Positions 7,003 through 14,426 of a DNA stretch of 18,776 nucleotides are shown here, in pieces. The DNA comes from JBFIHF01 sp964411125. GTDB lineage: Bacteria; Myxococcota_A; Bradymonadia; Bradymonadales; Bradymonadaceae. The translations under genes and the position numbers were made by a program. Numbering within the stretch: position 1 is the first letter of the stretch; every line of letters starts with the position of its first letter. The notes under the pieces were generated by a model that did no database searches, had not been told where the DNA came from, and saw only the letters and a program-made list of their open reading frames with translations. The stretch lies in the NCBI GenBank assembly GCA_964411125.1, contig CAYPJU010000101.1, positions 1-18,776 of the forward strand, in the 5' to 3' direction.

Positions 7003-10000
7003 TCAGGTCCGCTGACCGCGGTCAGTCCCAGCGTGACCGGGCGCCTGGGGCCCCCGCAGCTTGGGCCCTTTCGCCAAGGGTTCGAGGTCGAGGAACGTGC
7101 TATTCGCCGATCGGTACTCCTCGGGGCGGCAGGTAAATACGATGACCTGGGCGCGCCTCGAAATCTCTTCGAGCAACTGAAGGAATCGTTTCATTCGGTC
7201 TCCGTCGCTCTGGACGAGTTGATCGTCGAGCACAACAGCCGTACGGAGTCGCTCGGCGAGGGCGAGCCGGAAAATTGTCGCGATCTGCTCCCGCGTACCA
7301 ACGGAGATGTTTGCGAGGTCACTCTCTCCCCCGGGAGTGCCGAGACTCCCGCTCCCGGCGAGTGTCGGCGACAGCCGGAGGCGGTACTGAGGCGCGGTGA
7401 TCTGGTGGATTCTCGGCTCCAAGATGGGGACGAGACTCGCGCCGAGGTTGCCGGCCTCGTTCGCCTCGACCTCCTTCATTACGTCCCCCAGCAACTTCCA
7501 TCCGTGAGCATCGATGAGGAGCTTCTGCTCTTGCTCCTCCAGGGCGGCGAGACGCACGCCGATCTCCTTCATCTGCTCCTTCGCAGAGGGACCCATCGCA
7601 CTTTGAAGGTGACCTTCGAGCTTTGCCACCTCGCTTTCCAGCGCTTTCACCTGTCGCTCCGATCGCTCCACGGCTAGCTCCAGTTCCTCCACCGCGACCG
7701 CCGCTCCACTCGGCTCGACAAGAGCACTCAGGTGCCCGCGACGCCGCTCGAGTTCTTCAGGGTCAAAGGAGGGTCGCAGCGCCTCTAGCTGCCCTTCGAA
7801 CTGGCTTACGCGGCGAATCGCTTGATCGCGCACCGCTTCCGCGGACGCCAGGTCGGCCTTTGCTTTCTCCAGCGCCTCTTCCGCTCCGCTCTGGGCTTCT
7901 CTGGCTTCCTCGAGAGCAGTCGACGCCGCTCCGTCGAGCTCCTGGAGCTCTCTCTCAGTTGCCTCAATTTTGGCGGCGAGGTCTCGAGCGCGTCCGTCGT
8001 ACGAATCGCAGAAGTCTCGCGCATGATCCACGTCGGAGGGGCTAATGCTCTCCGAGTCTGCCGTAGCTTCTCGGAGATTGGCCTCGGCGTTCTCGAGATC
8101 CGACAGGGCGAGAGATAGCTTTCGATCCAACTCCTCGAACCGTTCTTTGGATCTCTGCAGCTCTGCAGCCAGTTCGTCGGGGTCGCCGTCGGATTCCGAC
8201 TCCAGCTCAAGGTCGTCGGGGACGTCGGCTCGAGCTTGTTCGAGCGCCTTCTGCAGTTCGTTTAGCTCTTCGTGGAGCTGCTCCAGCTGGTCCTGGGGCG
8301 CAGCCGATCGCGCGTGTAAAAGTTCGTCGGTCGCGTTGCGCACGTCGTTTTCGTGCGCCTCGACCATGGCTTGAAGAGACATGAGATCCTCGACGCAGGC
8401 GCTGGTGAAGATTCTCCCACTGAGCTCCTCCCAACGTGCGCGAAGCCGCTCCAGCTCCTCGTGCGCATCGGTATCACCGGCCCGGATTGTGAGCTCGCCG
8501 ACACCTTCGATGACCAGGGTCACCGTTCGCTTTGCTCGCCCTTGGAATTGATCGGCCTCCACCGAGCTACGCGACTCGTTGTCGACGACCGACCGGATCG
8601 TCCGTTTGTCCAGAAGGCTGAGCTCGATTCCGAGGCCCACGTCGAGCTTGCCTTCGGCAATATCGAGGTCCGTGCGAAGCGAGTGCAGACTCTTGAGATC
8701 TTCGGACGACGGGAGTCGCGTCCCCTTCTCATTGAGGTCGTTCAGTAGGGTTTCAATGCTCTCAATGCGACCTTTCGCACCCCTTTGAGCTTCACTGGCC
8801 TTGTCAATCGCGGCGCGTTGTTCGGACACCCTCTTTTCGCATTGGTTGCGGACGGCGACAATGTGTCGGATTCGGATCGATTCCGTTCGTGCTCTGGCTG
8901 TGGTGGTCTGCGAGTCCAGTTGCTCGACATCGAGGAGCTTTCCGTTCCGTTTCTCCAGAGCGTCTTGCTGTTTCCTTGCCCGCTGGAGCACAAGAGCAAA
9001 CTGCTCCTGTTGACGCTGCAGCTTCTCGCGCTCGGTCTTGAGCGACCCCAGTGTCTCCTTCAGCTCGCCGCGTTGGCGCTCACGGTCCGCATTCGTGTTT
9101 CCCGACTCGAGCGCACGGAGGGCGTCACGGACCTTTTGGAACTCCTTCTCAGCTCTTTCGACGGCCGCCTTTGCTTCGTCGCACGCTCTTGTCGCCTGGC
9201 TCGCCTCGCCGCGGGCGATTTCCAGCTCACTCTCACCCACGCGAATTTTCTGCGCCACCGCCTGCAGCTGCTGGAACGCTTCGAACGCTCTCTCATACGC
9301 CGCGCGGTGCTTTTGGTCGATCTCGGCTCGATCCAAGTCTTCGCGGGTCGACGTCAACTCCTCGCCTTTCGCGCGAAGTTGGTCGCGCTTTGTTCGTAGT
9401 TCATTCCGCACTCCCTCCATGTCGGTCCAAAGGGATTCCAAGTGGAGTTTGCGCTTCCTCACCCCTTCGATTTCCTCCTGAAGCGCACGAAGCGGACTGT
9501 CAGCCGAGCGGCGGTACTGCCCGGTGGGGGTGAAGTAGGCGCTGCAACGTTTCAAGACATCTTCGAGGGTGTCCCGAAATGCCGGGTCGATCGCTTTAGC
9601 TTCCAGCACGTCCGTCAACCACTCGCGCGCAGTCTCCGCCTTATCTGAATCGACTCCGGTGCCCGACGAAAGGATCGAGGCAACGTCGTCCTGTTCGGTG
9701 AATAGCAGGTTGGCCACGAAGCTACTCGCTTCGCCTCGGTGCGAGGACGGATCTCCCAGCCCCCAGCCCTGTAGAATCTTCGTAAAGAGCTTTTCGTTGA
9801 CCTGACGATCTCGGCAATCGTCATGAAACTGAGTGCTTCCCTCAGCGCAGACCTGCAGGATCGCCGACGTCTTGGATTTGCGAACCCGGAAAGTAGTCCC
9901 CTCGTCGGGGAGTCGGAAATCGATGGAGACCTCCGGTTGATTCGTCGAGTTCCACGGTCGGTACTGATCCCAGACCGTTGAGTTGATGCGCGCTAACAAC

Positions 10001-10137
10001 GCCATACGAACAGCGCGAGCGAGAGTTGATTTCCCGATATCGTTTGGACCGTGCACGACGACCCAGTCAGAGTCGAGATCGAGGTCGACGGACTGCACGC
10101 ATCCAAAGTTTTCGACCCGCAACCGCGTCAACCTCAT
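7003..10137 (-). CDS. SbcC/Rad50-like ATPase without a CxxC zinc hook
   Basis: A 1044-aa ABC/SMC-type ATPase, expected to pair with the Mre11-like nuclease encoded just upstream. The N-terminal lobe has RLTRLRVENFG and Walker A GPNDIGKST (30-38). The C-terminal lobe has a signature-like ISVGTREQ (944-951) and Walker B VVLDD (968-972), followed by a D-loop-like segment (QSDGDRM) and VIVFTCRPEEY. Long Glu/Arg/Ala-rich coiled coils span about 215-480 and 600-890. They are joined by a compact, probably beta-rich segment (about 495-556, with VTLVIEGVGELTIRAG). No CxxC occurs anywhere. The ATG overlaps the stop of the Mre11-like gene (ATGA) and follows a strong GGAGGGG site, so the two are translationally coupled. 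The family (SbcC/Rad50/YhaN-like) tethers and unwinds DNA ends; the precise role here is inferred. Confidence 0.95.
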   Translation of the reverse strand: MRLTRLRVENFGCVQSVDLDLDSDWVVVHGPNDIGKSTLARAVRMALLARINSTVWDQYRPWNSTNQPEVSIDFRLPDEGTTFRVRKSKTSAILQVCAEGSTQFHDDCRDRQVNEKLFTKILQGWGLGDPSSHRGEASSFVANLLFTEQDDVASILSSGTGVDSDKAETAREWLTDVLEAKAIDPAFRDTLEDVLKRCSAYFTPTGQYRRSADSPLRALQEEIEGVRKRKLHLESLWTDMEGVRNELRTKRDQLRAKGEELTSTREDLDRAEIDQKHRAAYERAFEAFQQLQAVAQKIRVGESELEIARGEASQATRACDEAKAAVERAEKEFQKVRDALRALESGNTNADRERQRGELKETLGSLKTEREKLQRQQEQFALVLQRARKQQDALEKRNGKLLDVEQLDSQTTTARARTESIRIRHIVAVRNQCEKRVSEQRAAIDKASEAQRGAKGRIESIETLLNDLNEKGTRLPSSEDLKSLHSLRTDLDIAEGKLDVGLGIELSLLDKRTIRSVVDNESRSSVEADQFQGRAKRTVTLVIEGVGELTIRAGDTDAHEELERLRARWEELSGRIFTSACVEDLMSLQAMVEAHENDVRNATDELLHARSAAPQDQLEQLHEELNELQKALEQARADVPDDLELESESDGDPDELAAELQRSKERFEELDRKLSLALSDLENAEANLREATADSESISPSDVDHARDFCDSYDGRARDLAAKIEATERELQELDGAASTALEEAREAQSGAEEALEKAKADLASAEAVRDQAIRRVSQFEGQLEALRPSFDPEELERRRGHLSALVEPSGAAVAVEELELAVERSERQVKALESEVAKLEGHLQSAMGPSAKEQMKEIGVRLAALEEQEQKLLIDAHGWKLLGDVMKEVEANEAGNLGASLVPILEPRIHQITAPQYRLRLSPTLAGSGSLGTPGGESDLANISVGTREQIATIFRLALAERLRTAVVLDDQLVQSDGDRMKRFLQLLEEISRRAQVIVFTCRPEEYRSANSTFLDLEPLAKGPKLRGPQAPGHAGTDRGQRT

Positions 10138-11300
10138 GTCCCCTCCGTCGTCATCGAGTGGAGATGACGAAGCGCGGCTCGGGCGTGATCGGCGGCCTCA
10201 GGATCTCCCAACATCATTTGTAATCGTTCCTGAACCTTGTGAAGACTGGGCGGCGCGTTCGCCGGGAGGGGGGCCGCGTATGCCGCGTCGTGGATCGAGA
10301 TCCTATCGACGAGACGCTCGAGAATTGCGACGCGACCGGACTCGACCTGCGAGCCTTCCAGCTTTCTGATCAAGCCGTCTACCTCACGCCGTTCGGCGAG
10401 CGTCACGCTGAACTCCAACGTGAGCCGAAGCACCGTGCGATCTAACTTGGTGTCGTCAGCCAGGCTTCGAAGCTCCTCGAGTGAGCGACACGTCACCTGC
10501 CGCCAGAAGTACCCTCCCAGACGACACGATTCGACGCGAGGTGGCAGACCATGAGCCCGCATCCCAACGAACAATACGGAACCGGCTTCTCCTTCGCCGA
10601 AGGTCATCGGCTCCGGAGCGCCGCAATATTGCACCCGACCGAAGCCGTGCGCGTTGGATTCAGCGACACATTTTGGCTCGTGATAATCCCCGAGGGCGAT
10701 GTAATCGAACTCCTTTCGCTCGCCCAGTATTGGGGTTACCGGATGGGAGAGGGAGGAGTCACCGAAGGAGAAAGCCTGGCCGTGCGCCATTCCGATTCGG
10801 ATGCGATCATCTCCGAACTCTCGATCCGGCAACTGCGCCAGCGGGTCTTCCGCACCTGCCTTCGACTTCACCGGCACTGCATGTAGAACCGCGCGTTTGT
10901 CCGGCCATTCGTAGACGAAGTCGTCGGCATCCACGACGTGAACGTTGTCGGGAAGCTCCTGTCTCATCGGGTGACTTCGATAAAAGGGTGAGGCGCTCGT
11001 CAATGGATCGTGATTACCCGGTAGAAGAAACGCCTGGCAGCGGGGCTGGAGCCGATGCAACCGTTCCACCAATCCCCGCCAGACTTCGTCAGAAGGCACT
11101 GGAGTGTCGAAGATGTCGCCGGCCACCAGCAGCACTTCTGCACGTTGGTTTGCGAGCTGGACGATGTCCTCCACGACTTTGAATCGCTGGCGCCGTAGCT
11201 TCACCGCATCGTCCGAGCCGAAAAGCCCGAAGCCTCTTCCAAGGTGCCAGTCCGACGTATGAAGGATCGTCAGGCGCACGTCATCGTCCGTCGCTGTCAT
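10134..11300 (-). CDS. SbcD/Mre11-like metallophosphoesterase nuclease
   Basis: A 388-aa calcineurin-like phosphodiesterase of the SbcD/Mre11 type, the presumed nuclease subunit for the Rad50-like ATPase encoded next. The metal-binding motifs are complete: SDWHLG (Asp17, His19), GDIFD (Asp62), PGNHD (Asn96, His97), MAHG (His173) and LGDYH (His207). The C-terminal 150 residues should form the capping and ATPase-binding region. The ATG at 11300 lies inside the last 20 bases of the SNF2 gene and has an AGGGGA site eight bases upstream. A GTG at 11279, directly before RLTILHTSDWHLG, is an alternative start but has a weaker ribosome binding site. The stop overlaps the Rad50-like start by four bases. 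The usual reaction is Mn-dependent cleavage at DNA ends or hairpins. Confidence 0.95.
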   Translation of the reverse strand: MTATDDDVRLTILHTSDWHLGRGFGLFGSDDAVKLRRQRFKVVEDIVQLANQRAEVLLVAGDIFDTPVPSDEVWRGLVERLHRLQPRCQAFLLPGNHDPLTSASPFYRSHPMRQELPDNVHVVDADDFVYEWPDKRAVLHAVPVKSKAGAEDPLAQLPDREFGDDRIRIGMAHGQAFSFGDSSLSHPVTPILGERKEFDYIALGDYHEPKCVAESNAHGFGRVQYCGAPEPMTFGEGEAGSVLFVGMRAHGLPPRVESCRLGGYFWRQVTCRSLEELRSLADDTKLDRTVLRLTLEFSVTLAERREVDGLIRKLEGSQVESGRVAILERLVDRISIHDAAYAAPLPANAPPSLHKVQERLQMMLGDPEAADHARAALRHLHSMTTEGT

Positions 11301-14277
11301 AATTCAGTTCCCCTGCCAGTTCGAAATCGGCCTCGAAAAGGCGCTCTACAGTCGGTCGCTCAAAGCGTCGCCGCCGCGCGTCAGACAACCACTTCTGGTA
11401 GTCGCCATCGTCGCGGTCGACGAGTCTTCGAATCTTGCCCCTAATTTCCTCGAGCTTTTGCTCCAGAGCGTGCGCTTTTTGCTCCGCCTTACGCCGCGAG
11501 TTCGGCCCCGTGGCTTTCTCGATTTTCTGCTCCGCCTCGCGCACCTTCTCTGACGTGCGATGCTCTTCCCTCCGGAGCACGAGGATGCGGTCTTCGACGT
11601 ATCGCTCGATCTGTCCCGTCAGCTTTTCGTAACGTTCCTGCGCGGCCTCATCGACCGCGCGGAGGTCGTCGTAGAGGGCCTCTGCGATGGCATCTTCCTT
11701 CTGGAGCGAAGACACGATGGGCCAGTCTCGGTCCTGCGAAGCTGTCTTCCATGGTAAGTGGACCCACGCCTCCGTCAGATCGTTCGGAATCGGGATCCCG
11801 TTGACTACCCCCACCAATTTGATGTGCTCGACGGGCTCGAGTCCCCGGTGGCGAACTCTGACGAGAAACATCGTTCCACGAGAACGCGCCTCGCCTCCTG
11901 CGTCGATTCGTAGTGTGTCGCTCCACTCACCCTTGGTGGTTTCGCGAATGTCCTCGATGGCGCTCGCGACCAAGGGGTGGTCGACGTGAAGAACATCGAT
12001 CGCCTCATCGAAGCCCCGGCAATCACCGATCGCGACGACACGGCTCTCAGGCAAGGCGTCCGGCGCGAGGCCTGGTACATCGTCCTCGAAGTGAAGCAGC
12101 CTCGCCGACTCCATCTGTTCGAGACGAAATCTCGCTCCCTTTCCCGTTAGCCAGCCGATCAGGAGCCGCTCGATGTCATCATCGACCTCGCGCAGTGCCA
12201 TCGGAATCTCGGTCTGGAGCCGTTGAAAAACGCTTCCAACCGTGTCGTCCAGATGGGTCTGGATCAGGTCTTCCGTCTTCTCGATAGAAGCCTCGAACTC
12301 ACGGCGGCGCTCATCGTACTGATCCCGCAGCAGCTTGAGCTCGGAGGAAACTTGCTCCATCGTCCGCGCTCGCGACCAGATGTCTTGAAGTCGCGTGGTG
12401 AAATCTGCGCCGATCGCCGATACGAGCGACTCCGGCATGGCGTCTCCCGTTGGGGAATGCAACACATCGTCAGACGCGCTCAATACGGTCCCAAACAATT
12501 CGAGCTTCTGAGCGAGCAACTCGAAGGTCAGCTTTTGAGCCTCGTTGTCGGTGGCCACGAAGTTCACCACGGTCACGTCTTTCTTTTGCCCGTAGCGATG
12601 ACACCGGCCGATGCGCTGCTCGATCCGCTGGGGGTTCCACGGAAGGTCGTAGTTGATGAGTGTGCTGCAGAACTGAAGATTGAGGCCTTTTGCACCCGCC
12701 TCGGTGGAGATGAAGATACGGGACCGTGTTTTGAACTCGTGCACCAGGGCCAGTCGTGCTGCGATGGACCGTGATGGCAGCTCACTAGCGGCCATCTTCT
12801 GCCCGACCTCCGCGTACCAGTTTTCCAGAGCTTCCTGAGCACGCGGCGTGTCGTTCGTCCCCCGGAAAAAGGTGATGTCCTGATCGGGTATTCGTTCGGC
12901 CAACAGGAGCTCGCGCAGATAATCCTGCGTCGCAATCGACTCGGTGAAGATGACGAGCTTCTCTTCGGGTCGCTCCCTGACGACCTTCAGCAATGCTTCC
13001 GCTTTGCTGTCATGGGGCAGCGCACGGGCACGCTCGGCGAATGTTCGGACGCGAGAAAGCTCATCGGCGATGGCCTCTCGACCCACAGGTTGGTCAAAGT
13101 CCTCCCATGGTCCATCGCCCTCATCCACCTCTACCTCCTCTTCATCATCGAAGTCAGCCATCAGAGCTTCGGAGATCTCACTCAGTCCGTGAAACGACTC
13201 CGGGTCCTCGAGCCACCGCTCCAGGCGAGACGCCACCGTGTCGAGGCTCGCGGCGAGCGCTGCGAGAGACGAGGCCATCCGGCGATGAAAGCCAATCAGG
13301 AGCAGCTTACGGTTGAACGACGAGAACGCCACGGTCGACGGGTCGAGGAGGTAGTTCGTCACGTCGTCGTAGAGCGCACGTTCCTCGTCACTCATCTCGT
13401 ATTCGAACAGCTGCGCATGGCGACCAACGAATGGAGTTTCCAGAAACGGTTTGGCTTGCTCTCTGAGCGTGCGCTGGCAGATCTCTCCGAGACGACGCTT
13501 GAGCTCCTCCGCCCGCTCCGGGGCGACCTCCCGCCCCTGCGAGTCGCCGCAAAACAACTCACGAAACGTCGGCAAATCCCCGAGCACCGACCCCCTCGAC
13601 TCGACGTACTGCGCCAGACCCCAAAGCTCCAGAAGCGTGTTTTGGATCGGCGTCGCGGTGAGGAGGAGTACAGGGCTCGCCGCGACGACATCCTTCACGC
13701 GTCCCGCGCTCACGGACTGCGGGCTGTCTTCACGATAAGTCCCTGCCGCGTCGTATCTGCGGTAGACGTTTGCAAAGTACTCGTGGGCCTCATCGATGAT
13801 GACGAGCTCAAACGGTTCGGATGCCCGCAACATAGAGGCCCCGGCCTCGCCCCCCGCCCACTCGCGCCCCACGATGAAGACCCCCTCGCCAAGTAGATCG
13901 TCGGGACTTCCCTGGACTTCGCGAGCTTCGATCCCGAATAGCGTGAAAAGCTCACTTCGCCACTGACCCAGCAACGGCTTGGGCACGATGATGAGAATTC
14001 GACGCATCCCCTCAGTCAGAAGCTGCGCCATGACGAGTCCGGCTTCGATCGTTTTTCCCAGGCCGACCTCGTCGGCGAGGATGCACCCTCCCTCCGGGAT
14101 CCTCGCCAGTGCGAAGATGACGGCATCGACCTGATGTGGGTTGGCATCGATGCGCCCACGGCGTTGCGCGAGCGCGTACCGCTGCCGCTCGCGAGCCCCT
14201 CGACGACGCACCAAGCGCTCCGCCCAAATTCTCAACTGCAATGGATGCACGTACCCATTGACCGAATCATGACTCAC
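11281..14277 (-). CDS. SNF2-family DEAH helicase/translocase
   Basis: A 998-aa SWI2/SNF2-type ATPase and first gene of the minus-strand operon. Motifs: NPHQVDAV (46-53); Walker A in DEVGLGKT (69-76); DEAH (162-165); TATP (207-210); STEAGAKGLNLQ (524-535); QRIGRCHRYGQ (554-564). Between the two RecA lobes lies a strongly acidic stretch (375-395, DFDDEEEVEVDEGDG). Residues 865-955 are a long charged coiled coil that could dock to partners. The overall layout resembles the RapA-like and DISARM DrmD-like SNF2 proteins, but no DrmA, DrmB, DrmC or methylase accompanies it. The start is GTG, with AAGGG about nine bases upstream. The 3' end overlaps the Mre11-like gene by 20 bases. Family members translocate on duplex DNA and displace proteins; the target here is unknown. 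Confidence 0.95.
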   Translation of the reverse strand: MSHDSVNGYVHPLQLRIWAERLVRRRGARERQRYALAQRRGRIDANPHQVDAVIFALARIPEGGCILADEVGLGKTIEAGLVMAQLLTEGMRRILIIVPKPLLGQWRSELFTLFGIEAREVQGSPDDLLGEGVFIVGREWAGGEAGASMLRASEPFELVIIDEAHEYFANVYRRYDAAGTYREDSPQSVSAGRVKDVVAASPVLLLTATPIQNTLLELWGLAQYVESRGSVLGDLPTFRELFCGDSQGREVAPERAEELKRRLGEICQRTLREQAKPFLETPFVGRHAQLFEYEMSDEERALYDDVTNYLLDPSTVAFSSFNRKLLLIGFHRRMASSLAALAASLDTVASRLERWLEDPESFHGLSEISEALMADFDDEEEVEVDEGDGPWEDFDQPVGREAIADELSRVRTFAERARALPHDSKAEALLKVVRERPEEKLVIFTESIATQDYLRELLLAERIPDQDITFFRGTNDTPRAQEALENWYAEVGQKMAASELPSRSIAARLALVHEFKTRSRIFISTEAGAKGLNLQFCSTLINYDLPWNPQRIEQRIGRCHRYGQKKDVTVVNFVATDNEAQKLTFELLAQKLELFGTVLSASDDVLHSPTGDAMPESLVSAIGADFTTRLQDIWSRARTMEQVSSELKLLRDQYDERRREFEASIEKTEDLIQTHLDDTVGSVFQRLQTEIPMALREVDDDIERLLIGWLTGKGARFRLEQMESARLLHFEDDVPGLAPDALPESRVVAIGDCRGFDEAIDVLHVDHPLVASAIEDIRETTKGEWSDTLRIDAGGEARSRGTMFLVRVRHRGLEPVEHIKLVGVVNGIPIPNDLTEAWVHLPWKTASQDRDWPIVSSLQKEDAIAEALYDDLRAVDEAAQERYEKLTGQIERYVEDRILVLRREEHRTSEKVREAEQKIEKATGPNSRRKAEQKAHALEQKLEEIRGKIRRLVDRDDGDYQKWLSDARRRRFERPTVERLFEADFELAGELNYDSDGR

Positions 14278-14426
14278 GGTCAGCAGCCCTTCATTCGAAA
14301 GAATATGATCGCTGTGGCGTTCAGGAAATCATCGCTGATGGGACGCCGTCAACGGCAATCCCGGCTTTCTATGGTACCGGTTCGTTTCGTGCCGCAGTGT
14401 CACGCGGCTCGCCCGGCGTCGCCGAA
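14278..14426. other. Intergenic region upstream of the SNF2 gene
   Basis: 149 bases separate the lipoprotein stop from the SNF2 start. Both genes are on the minus strand, so this region must end one transcript and start the other unless they are co-transcribed. Only a very short GC hairpin without a T run follows the lipoprotein stop, so no intrinsic terminator is supported. Confidence 0.6.
14300..14328 (-). promoter_or_regulatory. Weak sigma70-like promoter candidate for the SNF2 operon
   Basis: On the minus strand, TTTCCT (14328-14323) and TATTCT (14305-14300) are separated by 17 bases and lie about 22 bases before the GTG start at 14277. Both hexamers match the consensus poorly, and the site is listed only because it is the most AT-rich patch of this intergenic region. 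Confidence 0.18.

Noticed and set aside
7033..9399. Long plus-strand open frames (7033-7677, 8785-9399) opposite the Rad50-like gene
   Set aside because: Antisense shadows of Glu/Leu/Arg-rich coiled-coil codons in a GC-rich gene; no ribosome sites and no recognisable protein.
13012..13896. Plus-strand 294-codon open frame inside the SNF2 gene
   Set aside because: Antisense shadow: its residues follow from the complementary SNF2 codons, it has no domain pattern, and the minus-strand frame has complete helicase motifs.
11281..14277. DISARM locus based on the DrmD-like SNF2 protein
   Set aside because: No DrmA helicase, DUF1998 protein, phospholipase-D nuclease or methyltransferase is present nearby; the partners are Mre11- and Rad50-like.
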